A DNA stretch of 64,000 bases from Gemmataceae bacterium (GTDB taxonomy: Bacteria > Planctomycetota > Planctomycetia > Gemmatales > Gemmataceae), in assembly GCA_009692005.1 (NCBI GenBank), contig SHZZ01000003.1, forward strand, positions 1 to 64,000, read 5' to 3'. The position numbers were made by a program, and so were the translations under genes. Shown piece by piece: positions 44,742-52,698 of this stretch. Numbering within the stretch: the first letter of the stretch is position 1; each line of letters starts with the position of its first letter. The notes beneath the pieces were generated by a model. That model searched no databases. It saw only the letters and a program-made list of their open reading frames with translations, and had not been told where the DNA came from.

Positions 44742-45386
44742 TCAGGTTTTCCCAACCTGACCATAGCGGACCCGAAAGACTTCACGACTTTGTTCCAGGG
44801 ATTTCTTTTCATAATTGGTCAGGTGTCCCTCGGCATCCACGGGAGGAGCGCCTTCGGCCCAGGGGTGGGGCGACAAATTGGGGGCATGGAGAAGGAATAA
44901 CTGGGTCAATTCATGAAAATAGGATTCCACATCGGTGGCAACATTTACCCACCCACCCGGGGCCAAGCACCTTTCCAAAGCGGAAACAAATGGCCCTTGA
45001 AAAAGCCGCCTTTTATGATGGCGTTGTTTCCACCATGGATCGGGAAAAAAGATGTGAATGGCGGAAAGGGAAGCAGGGGGAATCAGGTTTTCCAAAATAG
45101 TTCGCGCATCGCCACAACAAAGCCTGGCATTGGTTATTCCCCGTTTGACCAGGCGGGTTGCGGTCAGCAGGTGGTATTTACGGTCAATCTCAATGCCAAG
45201 GAAATTCCGTTCCGGGTATTGCTGTGTAGCGTGGACAAGGAATCGCCCTTTGCCAAAACCAATTTCTAATTCCATTGGATGGTTGTTGCCAAAAAGCGCC
45301 TGATAGTCCCAGGGAACCGGTGGATTGGAAACTTCCACCAGGCAAGGGGCCAGGGATTCGAGAGAGAGTTTTTTGGGTTTTCGCAC
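44742..45386 (-). CDS. trmB: tRNA (guanine-N7-)-methyltransferase
   Basis: The 214-residue SAM-dependent enzyme makes m7G46 in tRNA. Motifs: MELEIGFGKGRFLV, NFLGIEIDRKYH, and IHIFFPDPWWKQRHHKRRLF, which is characteristic. A 30-residue N-terminal lead precedes the fold. It follows the FabZ-like gene by 3 bases. Confidence 0.96.
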   Translation of the reverse strand: MRKPKKLSLESLAPCLVEVSNPPVPWDYQALFGNNHPMELEIGFGKGRFLVHATQQYPERNFLGIEIDRKYHLLTATRLVKRGITNARLCCGDARTILENLIPPASLSAIHIFFPDPWWKQRHHKRRLFQGPFVSALERCLAPGGWVNVATDVESYFHELTQLFLLHAPNLSPHPWAEGAPPVDAEGHLTNYEKKSLEQSREVFRVRYGQVGKT

Positions 45387-45389
45387 AGT

Positions 45390-45896
45390 TTAACTTTTAA
45401 CCGATTCACCCAAATTCATTTTCAAGGGGACGCCAATGACATCGCAATGGAAAGCCATGGTGTCGCCAACAAACCCTTGCACATTAAAAATGGTTTGCCG
45501 CCGGTGGAGCTTGACTGGTTTGGCCACCATGACAAGGCGGTCCCCTGGTTTAACCATGGAGCGGAAACGGGCATTGTCCAGGCCAAAAAACCCGACAAAA
45601 TCGCCCGAATTAAGGCCCACTCTCTCAATGTAGTAAGAGCACATTTGCGCGGCGGCCTCGCACATAAGCACAGCGGGAAGGATAGGAAAACCCGGCATGT
45701 GCCCGCGCACCCAGAATTCATCGGCGCGAACATCCTTGTAACCGACAAATATATGGGCCTCGCTGTCGATGTAGACAACACCATCCAGGTGTTCCATTTC
45801 ATGGCGCTGCAGATTACTTTTCCGAATAGTTTCCTTATCCGCGACCAAGGTATTAAAGTCGAGTTTGGAAAAATCAAATATGGCTTCAGGAGGCAT
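45390..45896 (-). CDS. FabZ-like 3-hydroxyacyl-ACP dehydratase
   Basis: The 168-residue hotdog-fold protein carries VRGHMPGFPILPAVLMCEAAAQM, which matches the FabZ active-site His and Glu in HFPGxPxxPGVLxxEaxaQ. It begins with about 30 extra residues. Dehydration of 3-hydroxyacyl-ACP in fatty-acid synthesis is likely, though planctomycetes have several FabZ/FabA-like paralogues. It shares a strand with trmB and diverges from the ketopantoate-reductase-like gene. Confidence 0.87.
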   Translation of the reverse strand: MPPEAIFDFSKLDFNTLVADKETIRKSNLQRHEMEHLDGVVYIDSEAHIFVGYKDVRADEFWVRGHMPGFPILPAVLMCEAAAQMCSYYIERVGLNSGDFVGFFGLDNARFRSMVKPGDRLVMVAKPVKLHRRQTIFNVQGFVGDTMAFHCDVIGVPLKMNLGESVKS

Positions 45897-45951
45897 GGTT
45901 TAGTATTCCAGATCGTAATTCAGCCCGGATTCGGCCTTACCAGCATGCAAC

Positions 45952-45966
45952 GGGGAACAGTTCCCC
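45952..45966. promoter_or_regulatory. Perfect palindrome, candidate operator
   Basis: GGGGAAC and GTTCCCC flank one central base, a 15-base perfect inverted repeat 56 bases before the FabZ-like start and 81 bases before the divergent reductase-like start. The size and position suit a dimeric repressor or activator site. A TTTATAT follows on the plus strand at 45967-45973. Confidence 0.45.
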
Positions 45967-46046
45967 TTTATATCGGCTCCTTGGCATGATTCAATTTACA
46001 CGAGCAAACGGGGCTGGCCAGCAAATACCCACAACCTGGAGAAAAT

Positions 46047-47039
46047 GTGAAGAGAATTCATGTGGTCGGGGCGGGGGGCATTGGAATAGCCCTGGCTCGG
46101 GCCCTGCTTACAGCCGGCCACAATTCCCTTCTCCTGGTGGAGTCCTGCCCAGAAAAGCTCGAATATGGCGCCCGCCATGGCATTCAAGTCAACAACTCTT
46201 TGCCGCAAAAAATAGATCTGGCTCCCTTCCAAAACTGGCGACCAGAACCCAATGAAATCGTTCTGCTTTGCGTCAAGTGCTACGACAATCCACCAATTCT
46301 ATCGCGCCTTCCCGGGGACTGTTTTCTCGTCCCAGTTCAAAATGGATTTGACCCCGTGTTAGAATCACAGGCCCCCCCGGGGGAAGGCATTGCTTCCTTT
46401 ATTAGCGAATGCGAGCAGGGGACAACCCGCACGCGAATCACTCGCAAAGGGATGCTCCATTTGGGGCCGTTAAAACCTTGGGCCAACCTCGAGCGGCTTG
46501 CAGAATTGCGGGATTTGTTCCGCGCCGGGGGAATCCCGGTGAGTTTGGTTCCGGACATCCTGCCCTACAAAAACAGCAAGCTCCTATTCAACGCAGCCAT
46601 TAGCCCCTTGACCACGGCGGGCGGGTTGGATAACGCCGCCCTGTTAAGCTCCGGCCCCCTCAGAGATTTGTTTTTCGACTTCCTTTTGGAAAACCATCGA
46701 ATTTTGAAAACCGCCCGCCAACCGATGGAAACTATCGGGCCTTTTCATCCCGACCAGGTTGCCTTCCTTTTGAAACAGCGCTTTCTCGCTTACGCGCTTT
46801 CACCCTTCTTTCGCCTTTCCTTGCGGCAAACCTATTGCTCCATGTATGGGGATTTGAAAAAGGGGATTACTGAAGTGCGGAATTACAATGGGCGGCTGGA
46901 GCAGCTAGCGATCCAGGCCGGTGCGCCCTGCCCGCTCAATTCTTTTGCCGTCCAAATAATCGAGTCGCTCGCAGCCTCCGGAGAAAGCCCTTCCCCCTCG
47001 CATCTCCAAGGATTTCACATCTCTTCGGCTGGCTATTGA
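46047..47039 (+). CDS. 2-dehydropantoate 2-reductase-like protein
   Basis: The 330-residue protein has an NAD(P)-binding start HVVGAGGIGIALARALL and the family helix KNSKLLFNAAISPLTT with the catalytic-lysine context. Middle segments (LLCVKCYDN, LVPVQNGFDPVL) fit PanE. PanE reduces ketopantoate in pantothenate synthesis; broader family members act on other 2-oxoacids, so no symbol is given. The start is GTG 46047; no ATG lies closer in frame before the fold. Confidence 0.85.
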   Translation: MKRIHVVGAGGIGIALARALLTAGHNSLLLVESCPEKLEYGARHGIQVNNSLPQKIDLAPFQNWRPEPNEIVLLCVKCYDNPPILSRLPGDCFLVPVQNGFDPVLESQAPPGEGIASFISECEQGTTRTRITRKGMLHLGPLKPWANLERLAELRDLFRAGGIPVSLVPDILPYKNSKLLFNAAISPLTTAGGLDNAALLSSGPLRDLFFDFLLENHRILKTARQPMETIGPFHPDQVAFLLKQRFLAYALSPFFRLSLRQTYCSMYGDLKKGITEVRNYNGRLEQLAIQAGAPCPLNSFAVQIIESLAASGESPSPSHLQGFHISSAGY

Positions 47040-47104
47040 CAATTCCCTGGTTTCCCCTCCAGGCGCGTTGCTATATTGAACGATGCCACCCGGGAGTAAC
47101 AAAA

Positions 47105-47470
47105 ATGTCGGCAGATCCCAAGCGGGCCGTACCCGTTTCCCTGAGCCGGGAAGGAAGTGATTTTCTGACTATCACCTGGCAGGATGGGCATGTCAGCCGC
47201 CTGGCCTGGAAGCATCTTCGTTCCCATTGCCCGTGCGCCACCTGCCGAGAGGAAAAACTGAAAAAGCCCGACCCTTTCCAGATATTATCCCAAAAAGAAT
47301 TGACCCCGCTGAAGGCGGTGGCCATGGTTCCTGTCGGTCATTACGCCTACCGCATAGGCTGGGCAGACGGACACGACGCCGGGATCTTCACCCTGGAAAA
47401 TTTGCGCTCCTTGTGCCAATGCCCGGAATGTACTTCCCAGTCCAAGGCCCCGTCTTCCACGGGCCATTAA
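47105..47470 (+). CDS. DUF971 domain protein
   Basis: From ATG 47105 the protein is 121 residues. It is a GBBH-like DUF971 domain: ITWQDGHVSRLAWKHLRSHCPCATCREE, then HYAYRIGWADGHDAGIFTLENLRSLCQCPEC. The Cys clusters (CPCATC, CQCPEC) may bind a metal. The domain often sits next to or is fused with Mrp/ApbC Fe-S carriers, and here the Mrp gene follows by 24 bases, suggesting a shared Fe-S-related role. Confidence 0.9.
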   Translation: MSADPKRAVPVSLSREGSDFLTITWQDGHVSRLAWKHLRSHCPCATCREEKLKKPDPFQILSQKELTPLKAVAMVPVGHYAYRIGWADGHDAGIFTLENLRSLCQCPECTSQSKAPSSTGH

Positions 47471-47494
47471 TTCTTTTTCTTAACGGAGTCCTTC

Positions 47495-48310
47495 ATGCAA
47501 CCCCCGCAGAGCCAGCCGAAACTTCAACTCCCGGGAATCAAACAAATCTTGGCCGTGGCCAGCGGAAAAGGCGGCGTGGGTAAATCCACCGTAGCAACGA
47601 ACCTGGCATTGGCGCTTGCCTCTTTGGGCAAAAAAGTCGGTCTTCTCGACGCCGATATTTATGGACCCAGCATACCCACCATGCTGGGCATCCCGGGCAT
47701 CGTGGACCAGGCGACCACCCCCCTGCCCCTGGAACGCCATGGGCTAAAAGTTATGTCGATGGGATTCCTGGTGCCCCCCGCCCAGGCCGTGATTTGGCGC
47801 GGGCCCATGGTTCACCGGGCCCTTACACAATTCCTCACTGACCTGGACTGGGGCAATCTGGACTTTTTGGTGCTTGACCTGCCCCCCGGAACGGGAGACG
47901 CCCAACTCACGATCACCCAAACCGTGCCCCTCACGGGTGCGATCATTGTCACCACGCCCCAGGAAGTTAGCCTGGTCGATGCCAGAAAAGGGTTGGAGAT
48001 GTTCCGTCAAGTCCGCGTGCCGGTTTTGGGAATCATTGAGAACATGAGCTATTTCCTTGGCGACGATGGCAAGCGCTACGAAATCTTCCGCCATGGGGGT
48101 GGAAAAAAACTGGCCCGCGAGACTCAGGTGCCTTTCCTGGGAGAAATCCCCATCGACCCGCTGGTAGCCCAGGCCGGGGACGAAGGTCTACCCATTGTTA
48201 GGAAGTTGCCTGAGAACCTGGTATCAAAGGCTTACCAGGAATTGACCCAAAGGGTGTTGCAGGAGCTGGGGAGTTTGCCCGCCCCGAGTGAATTGCCTTC
48301 GTTGACCTAA
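47495..48310 (+). CDS. apbC: Mrp/ApbC iron-sulfur cluster carrier ATPase
   Basis: The 271-residue protein has the deviant Walker A ASGKGGVGKSTVATNLALAL, VGLLDADIYGPSIPTMLG, DLPPGTGDAQLTI and a GIIENMSYF segment. The CxxC normally near the C-terminus for cluster binding is not visible; MRP proteins usually carry CPxC after NMS. The N-terminal DUF59 domain is absent. It is expected to bind and transfer Fe-S clusters as a dimer, but the missing CxxC makes this less certain. Confidence 0.9.
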   Translation: MQPPQSQPKLQLPGIKQILAVASGKGGVGKSTVATNLALALASLGKKVGLLDADIYGPSIPTMLGIPGIVDQATTPLPLERHGLKVMSMGFLVPPAQAVIWRGPMVHRALTQFLTDLDWGNLDFLVLDLPPGTGDAQLTITQTVPLTGAIIVTTPQEVSLVDARKGLEMFRQVRVPVLGIIENMSYFLGDDGKRYEIFRHGGGKKLARETQVPFLGEIPIDPLVAQAGDEGLPIVRKLPENLVSKAYQELTQRVLQELGSLPAPSELPSLT

Positions 48311-48350
48311 AAAAAGAAACCCGCGCCTCGAGGGGGATCTTGGCGCGGGT
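48311..48350 (-). terminator. Rho-independent-type hairpin, U-tract on minus strand
   Basis: ACCCGCGCC (48319-48327) pairs perfectly with GGCGCGGGT (48342-48350) across 14 bases. On the minus strand the stem is followed by TTTCTTTTTTTA, a good U-tract; on the plus strand no T-run follows. No minus-strand gene lies upstream of it, so it would end an unannotated transcript, or serve the plus-strand apbC gene poorly. Confidence 0.6.
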
Positions 48351-48737
48351 CGAATCCCATGATGGGGTTGGGGGTGCGTACAAACCAAATTAGGGGGGGA
48401 AAGTTTGCTACGCGGTCATGGGTTTTTCTCTGGTTGGGAGTCCGGCCCGGGGATACTCATAAGCAACTCCGGGCGGACCTGCCTCTTCTCTGTTCCGGCC
48501 CCAAGCCCTCTGTTCCAGGGCCAAAGACCGGCTGATATAAGCTTAAAGCAAAGGGCGTACCAAAACCCTTGATGGGCCGGCGACATTCCCTAAGGCATTA
48601 TTTGAAAAGGCTTTACGGAAAAAGAAAAATCCTTGCCGGTTTTTCTCTTCTCCAGATTTGGTACTTTCTACAATCCTGGCCCCCTTTTTCTGGTAAATTT
48701 TTCCTTTCCACCTGGTAACTCTTTCACGAGGTTTTCC
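48311..48737. other. 427-base gene-free region with several RNA-like hairpins
   Basis: No frame of coding character is present. The 5' part holds a GC-rich stem with a U-tract on the minus strand (48319-48350), a bulged stem at 48440-48478, a short stem at 48497-48522 and a direct repeat CTCTGTTCC at 48488-48496 and 48508-48516. This density of inverted repeats is unlike the neighbouring spacers and suggests a structured RNA. No match to rnpB, tmRNA, 6S or SRP RNA was recognised. Confidence 0.5.
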
Positions 48738-49628
48738 ATGTCCAATCCATGCAAGAGATTTCGTTCCTTGCTCAATTCCCCCGGCATTATCCGCAGTTTG
48801 GGCGCTCATGATGTTTTCTCCGCCCGCGTGGTGGAATTGGCCGGGTTGGAAACCGTGTTCCTTGGCGGTTTTGGCGTTTCCGCCAGTTTGCTGGGACTTC
48901 CAGATGTAGGGCTTACCACACTTTCCGAAATGGTGGACGCCGTGGCTCGAATGGCCAAACGAGTCAATATTCCGGTAGTGGCGGATGGCGACACCGGCCA
49001 TGGCGATCTGCACAATGTGGCCCGCACCGTGCGCGAGTTTGAAGCTGCCGGCGCCGCAGGTATTCTCCTCGAAGACCAGACCAATCCCAAGCGCTGCGGC
49101 CATTTCCAAGGAAAGCAAATTGTCCCCACCCGTGAGTGGATTCTCCGCCTCAAGGCCGCCCAGGATGCTCGCAAGAACCCCGACTTTGTCATCATCGCCA
49201 GAACCGATTCCCTGGCCATTGATGGGGTCAATGCCGCCATCGATAGGGCCAACCAGGCTGCCGAGGCGGGCGCCGATGTTTGCTTCATTGAAGCCCCGCA
49301 AACCCGCGAGCAACTCGAGCGCATTCCCAGAGAAGTGCCTCATCCGCTTCTGGTCAACATGCTAACCGGAGGAGTAACCCCCATCCTGCCAGCCCAGGAA
49401 CTGGAAAAACTCGGTTACAAAATCGTTGTATGTCCGATTGAAAGCCTCATGGTGGCGGGGGCGGCCATCCAGCAACTGGTAAATACTTTTTTGCAAACCG
49501 GCCGCGTCGATATTCCCCAAGCCGGGCCAATGTTCTCCTTCAAGGAATTGAAGGAAACTCTTGGGTTGGCAGACATTGCTGGATTAAAAGACCGTCTCGA
49601 CCCCGTTGTGGAATCAGCGGCAAAGTAA
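48738..49628 (+). CDS. Isocitrate lyase/PEP-mutase family enzyme
   Basis: The 296-residue protein shows AHDVFSARVVELAGLETVFLGGFG, the metal-binding VADGDTGHGD, EDQTNPKRCGHFQG and RTDSLA, all typical of the superfamily that includes methylisocitrate lyase, oxaloacetate decarboxylase and carboxyphosphonoenolpyruvate phosphonomutase. The KRCGH segment favours a 2-methylisocitrate- or dimethylmalate-lyase-like enzyme. Substrate is not certain, so no symbol. ATG 48738 is chosen for its family-like start. The last 15 bases overlap the convergent glycerate kinase. Confidence 0.87.
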   Translation: MSNPCKRFRSLLNSPGIIRSLGAHDVFSARVVELAGLETVFLGGFGVSASLLGLPDVGLTTLSEMVDAVARMAKRVNIPVVADGDTGHGDLHNVARTVREFEAAGAAGILLEDQTNPKRCGHFQGKQIVPTREWILRLKAAQDARKNPDFVIIARTDSLAIDGVNAAIDRANQAAEAGADVCFIEAPQTREQLERIPREVPHPLLVNMLTGGVTPILPAQELEKLGYKIVVCPIESLMVAGAAIQQLVNTFLQTGRVDIPQAGPMFSFKELKETLGLADIAGLKDRLDPVVESAAK

Positions 49629-50954
49629 TATTCGAAGGTCCATGACATTAGTTCCGGTTGGTCCCGGTTTGAACAAGCCGCCAGCTTTTTCAAAAAAAGA
49701 ATAGGAGTCATGCCTTTGCAGAAAATTCCCGGGTTCCAGCCCCAACACGAGCGCCTTTTCCCAAATCCCCTTATGGGCAAAAGCTCCAGCCGCATCGGTC
49801 GGACCATCCTCGCCATCCGTTCCTCCTGCCAGATAAACGCAATTCCTTAAACCCCGTTGACTCATTAAAACCAGCATTTCTAAAGCCATTTCCTGGTTGC
49901 GGCCTCCCTTTCCAGGGTTCGGGCCCAAATCCACAGTCGTTTCCCCGCCAGAAAGCAGGCACAGGGGCCGACCAGAAAGATGCCGGAATTTTATTGCCGA
50001 CTCTTGGGCCTGCATTTGCAAGCTGGCGGCATCGGTGGTGGCGCCAGCCAAACCCGGCCCCAGGTTGATGACATCAAAGCCCAAATCCACCGCCGCTTGC
50101 ACCGCGGCACCTAAAGCCTTGGCGTTATTGCCAATCAAGTGGGTTTCAAAATTGGGCCAGCCTTCCTTGGGTGTTTCCGCAATTTTTCCCTCCATTCCCA
50201 ATCGCAAATGATTCATTACAGAAGCGGGTAATTTTTCTATCAGCCCATGAGACTGGATAACTTTGTGGGCGTCCGCAAAAGTGGTTGGGTCGGGAACAGC
50301 AGGGCCAGATGCAATGACATCCAAAGGATCGCCCACTACATCCGAAAGAACCAAGCCAAGAAAAAGCCCTTTCCCTCCGGGGCTTTTGACAAATGTTTCA
50401 CCCAATCGGCCGCCTTTGAATTCGCTCAGGTGCTTGCGAACGCAGTTCAACTCGTTGATTGTCGCCCCGTGAAGGGACAATAGCGCGGTCGCGAGTCGTT
50501 TTTCCTCGAGGCTAATGGAGGCAACCGGAGAGACCAGCAAAGCCGACCCGCCTCCGGAAAGCAGGCAAATAACCCCATCTCCAGGCTGGGAATTTTCCAC
50601 AAGGGAGAGCATTCGTCGAGTTTCCAAAACGGCCTTTGGGGTCGGCTGATTCTCTCCCACTGGCCTGACTTCTTGGATCATGATTTTTTTTAAGGAAGGG
50701 TAATTTCCTTCGGGAACATTAACTTGGCCCTGCCAATTGGCTTGGGAGGCCAAAAGAAATCGCTCTAACCCCAGGGCCATGGCTGCACAAGCCTTGCCCC
50801 CGCCAATTACTAAAAGGCGGTTGGTTTTGTTTAGGGCGGCTGCTAAAGCGGGGTTAAGGGTCAAGAAATCAAAGACCGCCGGGGCTGGGTCAACAGCTTT
50901 AACCCCTTTTCTCCAAATAGCTTCCGCCATTTCTTCCAGCGATTTTTCCATCAT
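49614..50954 (-). CDS. Glycerate 2-kinase (MOFRL family)
   Basis: The 446-residue enzyme has RLLVIGGGKACAAMALGLE near the start, CLLSGGGSALL in the middle and the C-terminal MOFRL motif region LSGGETTVDLG...GRNQEMALEML followed by AGGTDGEDGPTDAAGA. It phosphorylates D-glycerate to 2-phosphoglycerate, in glyoxylate or serine-type pathways. Length is normal. It overlaps the convergent isocitrate-lyase-like gene by 15 bases. Confidence 0.95.
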   Translation of the reverse strand: MMEKSLEEMAEAIWRKGVKAVDPAPAVFDFLTLNPALAAALNKTNRLLVIGGGKACAAMALGLERFLLASQANWQGQVNVPEGNYPSLKKIMIQEVRPVGENQPTPKAVLETRRMLSLVENSQPGDGVICLLSGGGSALLVSPVASISLEEKRLATALLSLHGATINELNCVRKHLSEFKGGRLGETFVKSPGGKGLFLGLVLSDVVGDPLDVIASGPAVPDPTTFADAHKVIQSHGLIEKLPASVMNHLRLGMEGKIAETPKEGWPNFETHLIGNNAKALGAAVQAAVDLGFDVINLGPGLAGATTDAASLQMQAQESAIKFRHLSGRPLCLLSGGETTVDLGPNPGKGGRNQEMALEMLVLMSQRGLRNCVYLAGGTDGEDGPTDAAGAFAHKGIWEKALVLGLEPGNFLQRHDSYSFFEKAGGLFKPGPTGTNVMDLRILLCR

Positions 50955-51089
50955 TACCTGCTTTGCCTACGGCCCTTGGCTTCCTTAATTAAAAGGCATT
51001 TGTTGATAAAATACCTGAGGTTGGTAAGGCGGTGGAAAGGCAATTTGATAAAAAAGTGGATTTTATGGAACTTCCAGACCGAAAAAATC

Positions 51090-51102
51090 ATCTAAGCTAG
51101 AT
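51090..51102. promoter_or_regulatory. Short palindrome upstream of the DUF1501 gene
   Basis: ATCTA and TAGAT flank AGC, a perfect inverted repeat 121 bases upstream of the DUF1501 start. The core AAGCTAGATA recurs at 61789-61798 upstream of the DUF3179 gene. A shared regulator is possible but unsupported beyond these two sites. Confidence 0.2.
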
Positions 51103-51223
51103 AGGGATGGAGATTAGAAATCGCCCGATGTAGACCAAGATATTGGTTGACAGTGCGAAGTTTCTAATGGAAAATAAGTGGGCGGTTTTTCACCCCGGTG
51201 GCCTTATACAGCAGGAGGAATCC

Positions 51224-52540
51224 ATGTCAGGAATGAATCGAAGGCATTTCATGCAGCATATGGCCGGGGCATCAGGCTTGATGCTTCCCGGAAGTCACTT
51301 CCTGCAAGGGCTTCGCGCCGCTGAAACTAAACTTAAGAAAGAAAACAAAAGCCTCATCATTTTCTGGATGGGTGGCGGTCCTAGCCACATGGACCTGTGG
51401 GATTTGAAACCCGGTGAACAAACCGGTGGAGAATTCAAACCGATCAAAACCTCCGCGTCCGGCGTAGAAATCTCCGAGGTTTTACCGACTGTCGCTTCCC
51501 AATTCAAAAACTTGGTTGCTATACGCTCCTTGGTTACCAATGAAGGCAGCCACGAACGCGGCACCGTTTTAATGAACACTGGCAAGCAACCCAACCCAGT
51601 GGTGCAATACCCGGCTATTGGCTCGGTGGCTTCCTCATTGCTCACTCCCAAAGAACTTGCGTTACCTGGGTTCATTGGCATTGGCGGAACCGCCCAAAGG
51701 ATCGGGCCAGGGTTTTTGGGTATGATGAATGCCCCCTTCACTGTGCAAAATGCCGGCCAGCCCCCAGAAAACATCAAGGCCCCCTCTTCCCTGGGAGATG
51801 AAAAGACAACTGAGGAAAGGCAACGCCGAAGGCAACGCCTTTTTTACACCGTCGAAGACGGCTTTTCCGAATCGAGTTTCCCCCACATTCGTAAAGCGGA
51901 AGATCGTGAAGCTGCTGGAAGTTTTGCCCAATCGCATACTTCCATTTACAAAAAGGCTTTCGACCTGACTATTTCCCCCCTCAAAACAGTTTTTGAAGTT
52001 TCCAAAGAACCCACCTCAGTAATCGATGCCTATGGCGGCCGCGCGAATGGATTTGGCATGGGTTGCCTCCTAGCCAGGAAACTGGCGGAAAAGGGTGTAA
52101 CCTGTGTTGAGATCGACCTGGGTGGCTGGGATAACCACAATGGAATTTTCAACACCATTCGCACTGGCAACGGACCGCGCCTCGACAAGGGCATGGGCAA
52201 CCTGGTGAAAGAATTGGTTGAACGGGGCATGTGGAAAAACACCGTGGTCATGTGGATGGGTGAATTCGGCCGCACGCCGCGCATTAATCAAAACGGCGGT
52301 CGCGACCATTGGGCCCGTTGCTGGTCGGTGGTAATTGGAGGCGGCGCTATCAAAGGTGGCCAGGCTTATGGTTCCACCAGCAAGGATGGCATGGATATCA
52401 AAGACAAGCCTTGTTCCATTGGCGACCTTTTCGCCACGGCCTACAAGGGGCTTGGACTCGATCCGGCGACGCCCATTCGCGACAATCTCGGTCGGCCGAT
52501 GCCCATTGGCGATGGCAAGCCGCTCGAAAGTCTTTTCTAA
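51224..52540 (+). CDS. DUF1501 protein with twin-arginine leader
   Basis: From ATG 51224 (GGAGG five bases before) the protein is 438 residues. Its leader MNRRHFMQHMAGASGLMLPG is Tat-type. DUF1501 features follow: LIIFWMGGGPSHMDLWDLKPG, SEVLPTVASQFKNLVAIRS, GHR-like shorthand in ARKLAEKGVTCVEIDLGGWDNHNGIF, and MWMGEFGRTPRINQNGGRDHW. The fold is sulfatase/alkaline-phosphatase-like. In planctomycetes these genes usually pair with PSCyt/DUF1549 genes; this one stands alone. Function unknown. Confidence 0.95.
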   Translation: MSGMNRRHFMQHMAGASGLMLPGSHFLQGLRAAETKLKKENKSLIIFWMGGGPSHMDLWDLKPGEQTGGEFKPIKTSASGVEISEVLPTVASQFKNLVAIRSLVTNEGSHERGTVLMNTGKQPNPVVQYPAIGSVASSLLTPKELALPGFIGIGGTAQRIGPGFLGMMNAPFTVQNAGQPPENIKAPSSLGDEKTTEERQRRRQRLFYTVEDGFSESSFPHIRKAEDREAAGSFAQSHTSIYKKAFDLTISPLKTVFEVSKEPTSVIDAYGGRANGFGMGCLLARKLAEKGVTCVEIDLGGWDNHNGIFNTIRTGNGPRLDKGMGNLVKELVERGMWKNTVVMWMGEFGRTPRINQNGGRDHWARCWSVVIGGGAIKGGQAYGSTSKDGMDIKDKPCSIGDLFATAYKGLGLDPATPIRDNLGRPMPIGDGKPLESLF

Positions 52541-52560
52541 ACTGCCCAAACCGCATAAGG

Positions 52561-52590
52561 AAGCCCGGCCCACGGCCGGGCTTTTTGCTT
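52561..52590 (+). terminator. Rho-independent terminator after the DUF1501 gene
   Basis: A perfect 10-base stem AAGCCCGGCC/GGCCGGGCTT encloses a 3-base loop (arms 52561-52570 and 52574-52583) and runs into TTTTTGCTTTT. It lies 20 bases after the DUF1501 stop, in the right orientation. Confidence 0.92.
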
Positions 52591-52698
52591 TTCCAGGGAA
52601 AAAGCTTTTATGCGTGAATTTCCTTGGTAATTTTGTATCTTTAAGGGTCATCTCTTTTACCCGAGTGAACTGGGGCAGGCACGGCCAAGAGAAGGTGG

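Noticed and set aside
48342-48365. tRNA T-arm-like GGTCGAATCC segment
   Set aside because: No matching acceptor, D or anticodon arms are present; the G-rich part belongs to the 9-base terminator stem.
48400-48540. 6S RNA, SRP RNA or RNase P RNA
   Set aside because: Signature segments such as GGAAGGAAGC or GAGGAAAGTCC were not found on either strand.
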